The notes under the pieces were generated by a model, which did no database searches, was not told the origin of the DNA, and worked only from the letters and a program-made list of their open reading frames with translations. From Eubacteriaceae bacterium (GTDB taxonomy: Bacteria; Bacillota; Clostridia; Lachnospirales; Lachnospiraceae), in NCBI GenBank assembly GCA_910574895.1, contig CAJTDQ010000007.1, positions 62,001-126,000 of the forward strand: a stretch of DNA of 64,000 nt, given 5' to 3'. This document shows, one piece after another, positions 50,628 to 59,274 of the stretch (within the stretch, counting starts at the first letter, position 1; each line of letters starts with the position of its first letter). Both the position numbers and the translations under genes were made by a program.

Positions 50628-50999
50628 TTATACAAAAATTAAATATATTCCTAATATAAAAATCCATATTGCGGCATTTGCAATGGTTCCTATGTATGTA
50701 TATCTCATAAACCTGTTTTCTTCATCAAAACTTTTAATGCCTATTCCAAACCCTATGGCTGAAGCAATCAATGAAACAAACAGCATCAATCCAACATAGA
50801 TTCCTGCATGCCCCCTCATCAAAGTAGAAATCAGCACTGCCAGAACAATCATTACCAGACTGCCTAACGCTGTCAGTGACGATATCTTTCCACCTTTTGT
50901 GTACTTGCGAAGAGGTATACGCTTTGCCGGCTTATCCTCTTTTTCATCTAATTTTATTTTTTTCTTTTTATCCCAAAATTTCAAATTCATAATACTCAC
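50628..50999 (-). CDS. Small membrane protein, DUF6142-like
   Basis: A 123-aa protein with a basic N-terminal tail (LKFWDKKKKIKLDEKEDK) and three transmembrane helices (about 42-62, 67-89, 100-121), the first followed by a short loop and GIYVGLMLFVSLIAS. Resembles the DUF6142 group of Clostridia. The function is unknown. The start is likely GTG at 50999 or the ATG four codons later. It is nine bases after the VanZ gene, so the two form an operon. Confidence 0.65.
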   Translation of the reverse strand: MSIMNLKFWDKKKKIKLDEKEDKPAKRIPLRKYTKGGKISSLTALGSLVMIVLAVLISTLMRGHAGIYVGLMLFVSLIASAIGFGIGIKSFDEENRFMRYTYIGTIANAAIWIFILGIYLIFV

Positions 51000-51008
51000 T
51001 GTACTTTA

Positions 51009-51464
51009 CTAAATATGCTTTCTAACTCTTGTCAGTTTCATAAAAATATAACCTGCCAGTCCTCCGACCGTATTCAGAAATATATCGTCCACATCAAAAG
51101 CACCCACTTTCATTAATAACTGGGCGGTCTCAATTCCTAGACTAAAAAGCATCGCCATTAATGTTACACTCAGAAAATTCTTAAAAATTTTCTTTCTTGA
51201 TACTGTTGGTAATAAAAATCCAAACGGCATAAAACATACTACATTTCCTAAAAGATTTACAATTGTCACATGCCATCCATACGTATATCTCATGTTCCAG
51301 AATCTGTTTATTTCTTTAAACAATGTAAGGTTATACCGATATTCATCACTTACTCTTGTCCTGTCCAATGTTTCTGAAAAAAACATAAAATATAAAGCAA
51401 GTATCATATACAACACAAAAAATATTCTACCGAAAATCCGGACTTTCCTATCTGTTTTCGTCAC
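51009..51464 (-). CDS. VanZ-family membrane protein
   Basis: A 151-aa membrane protein of the VanZ group, several helices, with LLGNVVCFMPFGFLLP and the acidic motif GAFDVDDIFLNTVGGLAGY, both diagnostic. VanZ proteins can confer teicoplanin tolerance, but most chromosomal members have no tested role. GTG start with GGGAG seven bases upstream. Follows pyrE by 18 bp. Confidence 0.87.
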   Translation of the reverse strand: MTKTDRKVRIFGRIFFVLYMILALYFMFFSETLDRTRVSDEYRYNLTLFKEINRFWNMRYTYGWHVTIVNLLGNVVCFMPFGFLLPTVSRKKIFKNFLSVTLMAMLFSLGIETAQLLMKVGAFDVDDIFLNTVGGLAGYIFMKLTRVRKHI

Positions 51465-51482
51465 TTTTAATCTCCCTGAATT

Positions 51483-52160
51483 TTATTTTGCGCCATACTG
51501 CTCATAATATTTATCAATTGCAGTCTTTATCTCGTCGTTTATTACAACCTTTCCATTACAATCTTTGTTATAAAGATGTTCTACAACATCTGCCATGGAC
51601 ACGATGGCAGATGCATCAAATCCGTATTTTTCTTTTATTTCTTCTAATGCACTCTTATCACTGTCGCGGCCCTTTTCCATTCTGTTAAGAGAAACCATAA
51701 GACCTAAAATCTCTACATTTCCCTGTGCCTTTATAATAGGAAAAGTTTCTTCAATAGATTTACCGGATGTGGTAACATCTTCTATAATTACAATCTTATC
51801 TCCATCTTTGATTGGACTACCAAGAAGAATTCCTGCATCACCATGGTCTTTTGCTTCTTTTCTGTTAGAACAGTACTTGATTTCTTTACCATATAATTCG
51901 CTGAATGCGATACATGTAGCAACCCCGATAGGAATTCCTTTATATGCCGGTCCGAATAATACATCAAAGTCCTCTCCGTAATGTTCGTGAATCGCTTTTG
52001 CATAATACTGTCCCAGTTTATGTAATTGTGTTCCTGTGACATATAATCCTGCATTCATAAAGAAAGGAGACTTACGTCCACTCTTTAATGTAAATTCTCC
52101 AAACTTTAATACGTCACTTTCTACCATAAATTCTATAAATTCCTGCTTGTATGCTTCCAT
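51483..52160 (-). CDS. pyrE: Orotate phosphoribosyltransferase
   Basis: Attaches PRPP ribose to orotate to give OMP. The 225 aa include LKSGRKSPFFMNAGLY, VLFGPAYKGIPIG and the PRPP loop VIIEDVTTSGKS. It lies about 6.2 kb from pyrD, although the two are usually adjacent; a mobile island and a GT2 gene lie between. Its upstream region ends with the integrase remnant. Confidence 0.96.
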   Translation of the reverse strand: MEAYKQEFIEFMVESDVLKFGEFTLKSGRKSPFFMNAGLYVTGTQLHKLGQYYAKAIHEHYGEDFDVLFGPAYKGIPIGVATCIAFSELYGKEIKYCSNRKEAKDHGDAGILLGSPIKDGDKIVIIEDVTTSGKSIEETFPIIKAQGNVEILGLMVSLNRMEKGRDSDKSALEEIKEKYGFDASAIVSMADVVEHLYNKDCNGKVVINDEIKTAIDKYYEQYGAK

Positions 52161-52219
52161 TTTTTTAATCTCCTTTATAAACAGGCATTTCTGCCCTTAT
52201 TTTTTATGAAATAGTGCTA

Positions 52220-52333
52220 CTACACCACTTTCTCCACCATCTTCATTGCTTCAAACAATGTATCATCTGTCATATGACAATACAAATCCATTGTCATCTT
52301 CATATTGTGCTTCCTTCCTGATGTGAAATAGTC
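52220..52333 (-). pseudogene. Tyrosine-integrase 3' remnant
   Basis: A short open segment on the minus strand encodes SGRKHNMKMTMDLYCHMTDD followed by TLFEAM and a TAG. This matches the C-terminal end of ICE-type tyrosine integrases, which carry a V-T-M-x-x-Y-x-H-x-T-x-D-T-L pattern, including the catalytic Tyr. The rest of the integrase is missing. It lies 60 bp from the pyrE start and beside an excisionase gene. Confidence 0.6.
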
Positions 52334-52475
52334 AGGATAGAATCATCAAATATCCTTTTTATATTATCACGAAAAGCCGACTTTCACAATCAGTTAAACC
52401 TATCTATTTCACATTCTTTTTACTTTATTCCCTTATTTCGTCACAGGACTTACATGGTGTTTCACAAAAACCAGT

Positions 52476-52667
52476 TTATCTAATTTGATTTAATAGCCAC
52501 TCATCTAATTTTTCTTTGTGTGCATACAAACGATTTCCAATACAAATGGTAAAGTTGTTCTTCGGATTGCTTAAAAGTTCCCGTGCGTTTGTCTGACCTA
52601 TTCCCCAATAACTGCACATCTCCTTTACAGATAAAAGTGCATTTTTATTTTTCTTAAATTCCATCAT
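52476..52667 (-). CDS. xis: Excisionase-like DNA-binding protein
   Basis: A 63-aa basic protein with a MerR-like winged helix, resembling the Tn916-type excisionase: LLSVKEMCSYWGIGQTNARE, a hydrophobic ICIGNRLYAHKEK, and a C-terminal LDEWLLNQIR. These proteins steer integrase towards excision. The usual partner integrase survives only as a 3' stub, so this is a relic of a mobile element. The first AT-rich section of the island starts here. Confidence 0.75.
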   Translation of the reverse strand: MMEFKKNKNALLSVKEMCSYWGIGQTNARELLSNPKNNFTICIGNRLYAHKEKLDEWLLNQIR

Positions 52668-52740
52668 TTAAACTCTCCCCTAAGTATAAATTATTTCTAT
52701 CCAAGAATTCTTTATCTCTCGGATTTAGAAATATTATAAT

Positions 52741-52866
52741 TCATTTGTATTTGTAATAAGAGTTCATTACACTCCTTTTGGGGGAATGCTTCTCCTCAAC
52801 GCCAAATTTATTTACAAATTCCATCTGCTCCTCATAGTTCTCTAAAGGAATTGCGAGATACGCGTT
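52741..52866 (-). pseudogene. Gene fragment of unknown mobile-element protein
   Basis: An open segment of 41 codons without a start gives AYLAIPLENYEEQMEFVNKF and continues GVEEKHSPKRSVMNSYYKYK to a stop. It looks like the 3' end of a former protein gene, cut at 52867. I cannot assign a family. Confidence 0.4.
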
Positions 52867-53000
52867 TTATGGCCAAAACGCCTTTTCTCGTTAGGGATTA
52901 TTCCCTAAAACTCTGAAACGCAAAAAAGTTATAACTTTCCAACGACTTTTTGCATTTTTACTATAACTTTTACTAACAAGTGGGTCGGGATTTACTAACA
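52862..53000. repeat. Cluster of inverted and direct repeats
   Basis: Several small structures lie together: GCGTTTT/AAAACGC (52862-52881), TTAGGGA/TCCCTAA (52891-52908), AAAAGTTATA (52924-52933) with TATAACTTTT (52962-52971), and direct repeats TTTACTAACA at 52969-52978 and 52991-53000. Such clusters occur at the integrase-binding or transfer sites of integrative elements; no function can be proved here. Confidence 0.45.
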
Positions 53001-53036
53001 CTTTTTTATTCTGCATTTTTCTGTCTCTATTATTAA

Positions 53037-53870
53037 TTTAATTGGGATAATTTGCCTTATGAGAAGGTGGGCGATAATGAACCCGTGTGTATAGCGGATG
53101 AAGTGCCGTTTAATATACCTGATAGTTGGGAATGGGCAAGACTTGGAACAATTTTCGCACATAATACAGGTAAAGCATTAAATCAAACCAATAAGAATGG
53201 AAAAATGCTTGATTATATTACCACATCGAATCTATATTGGAATAGATTTGAGTTAGATAATATAAAGCAGATGTATTTTAAGCAGTCTGAACTTGAAAAA
53301 TGTACTGCCACCAAAGGTGATTTATTAGTGTGTGAGGGCGGTGATATCGGACGTGCTGCTATCTGGAATTTTAAGTATGACATTAGAATTCAAAATCATA
53401 TTCATAAGCTTCGTGCCTATACAAAGATATGTACAGAGTATTATTACTATTTATTTTTTTTGTATAAATGTGCAGGTTGGATAGGTGGAAAAGGAATAGG
53501 AATTAAAGGATTATCTGCAAATGCATTACATAATTTATTATTTCCACTACCGCCTGTAAATGAACAGTATCGTATTGTAGAGAAAATCAAAGGGATTAAA
53601 CCATTTACAGACAAATATGAAATTAACAACATAAAACTTCACACTTTGAACAATGGATTTCCTGAACGCCTTAAAAAATCAATTTTACAGGAAGCTGTTA
53701 TGGGAAAACTTGTACCCCAAGATGAAAATGACGAGCCTGCTTCGGTATTGTTGGAACGTATAAGAGCCGAAAAACAAGCGCTTATTAGGGCAGGAATAAT
53801 CAAAAAAAATAAGCACGAATCTATTATTTTTAGAAGGGATAATTCTCATTATCGGAAGTTAATTCTTTAA
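53037..53870 (+). pseudogene. hsdS: Truncated type I restriction specificity (HsdS) cassette
   Basis: About 277 codons, open from 53037 just after a stop, without a good start (only a TTG at 53052). It has PFNIPDSWEWARLGTIF, then one target-recognition domain (TRD), LPPVNEQYRIVEKI and the conserved helix KKSILQEAVMGKLVPQ. It ends in HESIIFRRDNSHYRK and a premature stop where the second TRD should begin. GGGATAATT motifs bound the segment at each end (53044 and 53836). No hsdM or hsdR accompanies it and it is opposite to its neighbours. Likely a silent or broken TRD cassette. Confidence 0.8.
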
Positions 53871-54036
53871 AAATAATGAGTTTATTTCAACCCATTTTCT
53901 CCGCTCATCATGCTAATTTGATATCTTATTGTATCATGATATGACATATTTTACCACATAAAAGAAAATAAGCATTCATACACTTACATTCGTATAAGTG
54001 TACAAATGCCACATTTTTATCTTTGAAATATATTTA

Positions 54037-54723
54037 TTATAATATCGGATTTTCTTTAAAATATAGATTTAAATTTGTATGTCTTTCCAGCGAATGAAGC
54101 TCTTCCTTAATATATCTCCATGACGAAGGAAATGAATCCGGAACTCCATTCACCACAACTTTATTTAGGAACTCTACAAACAATATTTCTTTATCTAAGA
54201 ACATATCATAAAAATCATCTGCATAATCCCTCTTTTCTTCCTCAGACAAATTCAACTTGTCATATAATGCATGCTCAAGATTGCTTGATAGATAGTAACA
54301 TTTATACGGAATATTTCTTATAGTAGAAACTTTTAATAAATAATCCATAATTGTTCTCTTTTTAGAATTTCTCTCTTTAACTTTTTCTATATTATTACAA
54401 CTAATATTTGTAGTTGAATATACAAATTTCGAACTACTTCCCTCTATAATATTGTCATCTGGAATATATGCCCCATCCATATCAAATATATGCACTATTT
54501 GCCATACGTCACTTACCTTAAGTTTTTGATCCTTCAAATACGCATTTATTAGATTGAATATTTCATTTTCTACATTATTTATATTTATTTTATCATTTGT
54601 AGTAATATCCCCATCAGTAACTTCATAATGTATATTTTTATTTCTGTATATTTTCTTGAATATCTTTTCCAAAGTTCTCTTGTCAGTTTGCCCTTCTACA
54701 ATAAAAATAACAACCTTCTTCAT
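54037..54723 (-). CDS. TOPRIM-like nuclease partner of AAA ATPase
   Basis: A 228-aa cytosolic protein starting KKVVIFIVEGQTDKRTLEKI. E10 and the pair D81-x-D83 in HIFDMDGAYIPDD have the layout of a TOPRIM fold, as found in OLD-family nucleases and in the AriB partner of PARIS systems. It starts 14 bases after the stop of the AAA ATPase gene and has an AGGAGG site. Together they resemble two-gene anti-phage modules such as PARIS (AriA/AriB) or AbiL, but I cannot assign a known type. It has no resemblance to the RloB start. It appears intact. Confidence 0.65.
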   Translation of the reverse strand: MKKVVIFIVEGQTDKRTLEKIFKKIYRNKNIHYEVTDGDITTNDKININNVENEIFNLINAYLKDQKLKVSDVWQIVHIFDMDGAYIPDDNIIEGSSSKFVYSTTNISCNNIEKVKERNSKKRTIMDYLLKVSTIRNIPYKCYYLSSNLEHALYDKLNLSEEEKRDYADDFYDMFLDKEILFVEFLNKVVVNGVPDSFPSSWRYIKEELHSLERHTNLNLYFKENPIL

Positions 54724-54737
54724 GAGTGATACCCCTC

Positions 54738-56213
54738 CTAATTATCATTGTCATTAATATTTTGCATAAATTCCTCCAATGCAGTTAAATTAGTTTTTTT
54801 TGTATTTGGAGAACCAGCTCTTCTAAATGCATACCCCATATCTTGAAGGTCTACATCTTCGTACAATTTTTCCTCTTGACCACCTAGAATAAGTGTTCTG
54901 ATATAGAAATCACGTCTATTGTGAGTTTTTTCTATTCCCTTTAGCGAAATATATCTATTTGCAGGATTTATTGTTGAACAAATTATATTTTTCTTATCTA
55001 ATTTTTCCATTATTCTCAAATTATGCGAAGTGAATATTAATTGTCCTTTAGCCTCTTTAGATAATACTCCTATCATCTCTCCCAACAAATATTCAAATAT
55101 TCCTGCATCCAATTCATCTACTACCAAGCAGACACCTGAATTATTGTATAAGGAAATCAAATAACTTAACAATGAAATAATTCTCTTGATTCCGTCTGAT
55201 TCGTATTTTACAAGAAACCGTTTTCCATCTCTATTCGAATACACTTCAGCCTGAATCATTACTATTCCTTCTTTATTTTTTTCTTCAGCTATTTTAACTA
55301 TTTCTATTTCAAGATTAGGTACTATTGCTTTTAGCGCAATATTTATTGCCTTTTCTATATCTTTCATCTTTTCAAATATGAAATCTGGAAATTCACCCCT
55401 ACCATTAATAAACAGAGGAATGCACCCCTGCATTATTTCATTTTCAGATTCAAGCTGAACATTCATCGGAATTATTGTATTAGAGTAATTCGCACCCAAT
55501 TGATTAACCTTAACCACTTGAAATCTAACTCTTGCAAAATATAATAAAGCCTTTGCTATTGAAGAAAATATTTTCTCTTCTTCATTCTGTTGTAATGAAT
55601 TATAGTGTTTCTCTATATATTCATTAAAAAATAATGATATATTTTTTTGTGCACACATAACAGCAATATTTTGAATTGATTTAAAAAATCTTATTTCCAA
55701 AATATTCTTTATAGAATCAGATTCAATACTTGCTTCTTTATTTTCAAGAATAGAATCTTCACTATAGAATGGATTAGAGAATTTAATATTTCTTTCTGAT
55801 TTCCAAGAAGATCCTTTCTGCCAGTATGTTAATTCCTCTGATACTATTTGAATTTGCTTATTATCCTTATCCGGTTTCAAAACAGTAACATACTTAACTT
55901 TATATTGTTTTCCATTATTCTCAATAAAAAAAATATTTGTTACCTTTGCAGATTTTTTTTCGCTAAACATCCCTGCATATTCATTATAATCTGCTGATGT
56001 CCCACTCATAATCTTTTGTAAGATATCCAATGCTTCTATTATTGCTGTTTTCCCAGAGCCATTTTGTCCATATATTCCGTTAATATCTGATTTTTTTATT
56101 ATTCCTCGCACATTGGCATTAGAATAGTTAAAATATTTAATATCTCCATACTTAACATTCTTAAAATTCTCAATTTTTGATTCAATTAACCTTACAATAC
56201 TTGCTTGCTTCAT
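54738..56213 (-). CDS. AAA/ABC-type ATPase of putative defence module
   Basis: A 491-aa ATPase of the AAA15/OLD-like class. The Walker A loop GQNGSGKT (49-56) is preceded by DINGIYG. A signature-like ESDGIKR (338-344), a Walker B VCLVVDELDAG (361-371, with D366 and E367) and TSHN (395-398) as the switch region follow. The 150-residue insertion between them is unlike RecF or SMC proteins. It forms an operon with the TOPRIM gene downstream. The DNA is A/T-rich, and neighbours are mobile-element relics, both usual for defence islands. Confidence 0.7.
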   Translation of the reverse strand: MKQASIVRLIESKIENFKNVKYGDIKYFNYSNANVRGIIKKSDINGIYGQNGSGKTAIIEALDILQKIMSGTSADYNEYAGMFSEKKSAKVTNIFFIENNGKQYKVKYVTVLKPDKDNKQIQIVSEELTYWQKGSSWKSERNIKFSNPFYSEDSILENKEASIESDSIKNILEIRFFKSIQNIAVMCAQKNISLFFNEYIEKHYNSLQQNEEEKIFSSIAKALLYFARVRFQVVKVNQLGANYSNTIIPMNVQLESENEIMQGCIPLFINGRGEFPDFIFEKMKDIEKAINIALKAIVPNLEIEIVKIAEEKNKEGIVMIQAEVYSNRDGKRFLVKYESDGIKRIISLLSYLISLYNNSGVCLVVDELDAGIFEYLLGEMIGVLSKEAKGQLIFTSHNLRIMEKLDKKNIICSTINPANRYISLKGIEKTHNRRDFYIRTLILGGQEEKLYEDVDLQDMGYAFRRAGSPNTKKTNLTALEEFMQNINDNDN

Positions 56214-56590
56214 TTCATCATCCCTTTACTTTTTTCAGATTTTTTATCGTTTTTATCACTATAATATATACCATCTGTCCCTTAATTATATATCATTTCC
56301 GATAAAATATCCAGTTTATTTTAAAATTTTGTATTTTATTTTTTTAACTCTACATTTCAGAAATCTCTTGCCTAAATCTAGTCTATTTTTATTTTGTTTC
56401 TACTCTATATTGACTTCGCCATCAAACTCCCCACTCTTTTTATTTTTTCAATATGAGATGAACATCCCAACAACAATAACACACAACATATTATCATAAT
56501 TTATAGGTCATTCTCATCATATCACTTTTTAAAACCAGGTAATTATTTAATCTCCTTGCAATTTTGTGCCTAGTTCATTTAGTGTAAAAT
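56214..56590. other. Intergenic upstream of AAA gene
   Basis: No gene is seen. This is the likely promoter region of the AAA-TOPRIM pair, with many A/T tracts, and no clear hexamer pair. The IS200-related sequence starts at about 56570. Confidence 0.4.
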
Positions 56591-57097
56591 TGGGAATTAA
56601 TAGTGCATTCATACCCCGTCAAACGGGTGGTTTGTTCCCCCCTATAATAGGCAGTTACCTACCAGCACCTAAAAACACTAGCTTTCACTTTGTTCAAGTC
56701 TTAAAGCCCTTGACTCGTCTCCGACCTTAAAATGGTATTTGTCTTACCGCTCACCCTTAAAAGAGTCCTCGTATTCCTTTGCTCTTAATTTATCCATTGC
56801 AATATCATTCTTTTCCTGTTCTTGAATATACTTTCTTATTATTGCCTCATTCAATCCTACTGTACTTACATAATATCCCTCTGCCCAGAAGTGCCTGTTT
56901 CCATACTTATACTTTAAGTTTGCGTGCTTATCGAATATCATAAGTGCACTTTTTCCTTTGAGATATCCCATAAACTGTGATACACTAATTTTCGGTGGAA
57001 TGCTCACTAGCATATGGACATAATCATCCATTAAATGTCCTTCCAGCATTTCCACTCCTTTGTATCTGCATAGTTGTTTCAATATATCCCATATACT
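56570..57097 (-). mobile_element. IS200/IS605-family remnant
   Basis: The 3' part of an IS200-type element: the truncated TnpA sequence (see pseudogene) and a downstream region with the hairpin CCCGT/ACGGG at 56617-56629 and a T-rich stretch, as seen at IS200-type right ends. The left end and transposase N-terminus are missing, so it is immobile. Confidence 0.65.
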
Positions 57098-57302
57098 CTC
57101 TTTGTATACTTGCTCGATGTTATTAATAAATTTATCTGTTATCTCTGCTTCTCTAAATAACGGCAGGTATTTTTCAAAAGCATTGCTTACTTTTCTGAAC
57201 ATTGTAACCTTAATACCATCCCCAAATTCTTCGAAAAGTGGCTCTGACAAGCCATATTCTGCGCTCCTATTATATAAACTTGGTTTTCCAGTTCCCCAAT
57301 CT
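56744..57302 (-). pseudogene. Chimera of RecG-like regulator tail and IS200 TnpA
   Basis: An ORF from a TTG at 57250, which extends open to 57302. The first part, with DWGTGKPSLYNRSAEYGLSE and PLFEEFGDGIKV, matches the C-terminal end of RecG-like ATP-binding regulators. From about codon 52 it becomes IS200 TnpA with KGVEMLEGHLM, FMGYLKGKSALMIFDKHANL and the catalytic Tyr (Y141, in RKYIQEQE). The first His of the HUH motif is replaced by Tyr (DDYVHML, residues 75-81; family DHVHML), and the N-terminus of TnpA is lost. Two gene fragments were joined by insertion or deletion. Not functional. Confidence 0.75.
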
Positions 57303-57343
57303 AAAAAAGTATAGCAAGAATCTAATTCTCACTATACTTTTTT
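57303..57343 (-). terminator. Terminator of the GT2 gene
   Basis: AAAAAAGTATAG (57303-57314) pairs with CTATACTTTTTT (57332-57343). It lies just after the GT2 stop and marks the edge of the mobile island. Confidence 0.8.
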
Positions 57344-57345
57344 AA

Positions 57346-58281
57346 CTAATTATTTTTATTTGTCTCAGCCACAATATAATGTGGACGTTTTTTTACTTCT
57401 ACATAAGTCTTCGCCAGATACTGCCCTATAATTCCCATACAGAATAACTGCACTCCGCCAATAAATGTAATAATACACGCTAAAGACGGCCAGCCTTCGA
57501 CCGGGTCTCCCCAGATAAACTTCCTAACCATGATAAATATAATGGCTATAAAAGAAATAAATGTAAAAAACAATCCGATTAATGATGCGATCTGAAGTGG
57601 TGCCTGAGAAAAATTAAATATTCCATCTAGTGAATATTTAAACAACTTCCAAAAATTCCATTTGGTCTCTCCTGCTGCCCTTTCTACATTTTCAAAAGGT
57701 AGCCATTTTGTCTTGAAACCTATCCACCCAAAAATACCTTTGGAAAATCTGTTCTGTTCTCCGATTTCTACAATAGCATCTACCATCTCCCGTTTCATCA
57801 ACCGGAAGTCTCTCGCTCCATCCACGATATCTGCATCTGAAATTTTATTAATCAACTTATAAAATCTTCTGGCAAAAAAAGAGCGTATCTTTGGTTCTCC
57901 CTGCCTGGACACTCTTCTGGTAGCAACGCTGTCATACTCTCCACTTTCCAGATAAGACATCATTTCAGGTAATAATGACGGCGGATCCTGCATATCTGCA
58001 TCCATAACTGCCACATAATCACCTGATGCATGACAAAATCCAGCATACATCGCTGCCTCTTTTCCAAAATTTCTGGAAAAAGAATAATAGACAACTCGCT
58101 CATCCTGTTCTGCCATCTCTTTTAAGATTTTTAACGTATCATCTTTGGAACCATCATCAACAAAGAGTAGTTCAAATGAATGCTGGTTCATCTGACTGGT
58201 TACCTTTTTTAATTCTTCATATAATATCCCCAAAACTTCCTGTTCATTATAGCAAGGGATAATTAGTGTAATTTTTTCCAT
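57346..58281 (-). CDS. Family 2 glycosyltransferase, polyprenyl-sugar type
   Basis: Membrane enzyme transferring sugar from a nucleotide sugar to undecaprenyl phosphate (GtrB-like), feeding wall or surface polysaccharide decoration. The 311 aa start EKITLIIPCYNEQEVLG, contain the DxD motif in VAVMDADMQDPP, RRVSRQGEPKIRS, and two C-terminal transmembrane helices (about 230-290). It fits with the DUF2079 gene at the right edge, which may act in surface glycans. A terminator separates it from pyrD. Confidence 0.9.
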   Translation of the reverse strand: MEKITLIIPCYNEQEVLGILYEELKKVTSQMNQHSFELLFVDDGSKDDTLKILKEMAEQDERVVYYSFSRNFGKEAAMYAGFCHASGDYVAVMDADMQDPPSLLPEMMSYLESGEYDSVATRRVSRQGEPKIRSFFARRFYKLINKISDADIVDGARDFRLMKREMVDAIVEIGEQNRFSKGIFGWIGFKTKWLPFENVERAAGETKWNFWKLFKYSLDGIFNFSQAPLQIASLIGLFFTFISFIAIIFIMVRKFIWGDPVEGWPSLACIITFIGGVQLFCMGIIGQYLAKTYVEVKKRPHYIVAETNKNN

Positions 58282-58325
58282 TTTTCAATACCTCACTATT
58301 CATTACTTTACTATATATCAAATGC

Positions 58326-58361
58326 AAAAGCAACCTGTAGTATAAGTATACTGCAGGTTGC
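58326..58361 (-). terminator. Terminator of the pyrC-F-K-D run
   Basis: GCAACCTG pairs with CAGGTTGC, enclosing GTAT/ATAC, and on the minus strand is followed by TTTTGCATTT. It lies directly after pyrD, so the GT2 gene has separate transcription. Confidence 0.8.
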
Positions 58362-58371
58362 CATAGCAACT

Positions 58372-59274
58372 TTACTTCACCAGTCCTATTAAATCATGTA
58401 TATCATCAACATTGTGCCTTCTCATATAATCCTCGATACCTTCAATCACTTCAATTGTTGTATTCGGATTATTAAAATTCGCTGTACCCACAGATACCGC
58501 TGTTGCACCTGCTAAAATAAACTCAATAGCATCTTCTGCACTGGCAATACCCCCCATTCCGATAATCGGGATCTTTACGGCATTCGCAGTCTGATATACC
58601 ATACGTACTGCTACGGGTTTCACTGCCGGACCGGAAAGTCCGCCGGTTTTATTTGCTAATACAAACTTTTGTCTTTCAATATCAATCTGCATTCCAGTCA
58701 ATGTATTAATTAAAGATAACGCATCTGCACCGCCCGCTTCCGCTGCCTTTGCCATCTCTGTAATATCAGTTACATTTGGACTGAGTTTCATAATGACAGG
58801 CTGTTTCGCTACTCTCTTTACTTCTCTTGTGATTTCTTCTACTGCTTTCGGGTCCTGCCCAAAAGCAATACCACCGTGTTTTACATTCGGACAGGAAATG
58901 TTTATTTCTAATAAATCTACATTTTCATGCCCTAACTTTTCCACGACATCAATATAATCCTCTGTCGTTCTGCCACATACATTTACAATAATATTCGTAT
59001 CAAACTGTTGCAAATAAGGAATATCCCTTTTCGCAAACAATTCATATCCCGGATTTTGAAGTCCTACCGCATTCAGCATACCACCATATGTTTCCGCAAT
59101 ACGTGGAGTAGGATTTCCCTCCCAAGGTACATTTGCCACACCTTTCGTAGTTACAGCTCCTAATCTGTTTAAATCTACAAAATCACTATACTCTGCACCG
59201 GAACCAAATGTTCCAGAAGCTACTGTTACAGGATTCTTAAATTCTACTCCTGCAATATTTATCTTCGTGTTCAT
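58372..59274 (-). CDS. pyrD: Dihydroorotate dehydrogenase B, catalytic subunit
   Basis: NAD-linked FMN enzyme oxidising dihydroorotate to orotate with PyrK. The 300 aa include VTVASGTFGSGAEYSDF, the catalytic Cys in EINISCPNVK, and PIIGMGGIASAEDAIEF. The ATG overlaps the pyrK stop by one base (TAATG), so translation is coupled. Confidence 0.97.
   Translation of the reverse strand: MNTKINIAGVEFKNPVTVASGTFGSGAEYSDFVDLNRLGAVTTKGVANVPWEGNPTPRIAETYGGMLNAVGLQNPGYELFAKRDIPYLQQFDTNIIVNVCGRTTEDYIDVVEKLGHENVDLLEINISCPNVKHGGIAFGQDPKAVEEITREVKRVAKQPVIMKLSPNVTDITEMAKAAEAGGADALSLINTLTGMQIDIERQKFVLANKTGGLSGPAVKPVAVRMVYQTANAVKIPIIGMGGIASAEDAIEFILAGATAVSVGTANFNNPNTTIEVIEGIEDYMRRHNVDDIHDLIGLVK

Noticed and set aside
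54037-54723. RloB-type partner identity
   Set aside because: The N-terminus VEGQTDKRTLEKI and DMD motif do not follow the RloB pattern as I know it, so only a general TOPRIM call is made.
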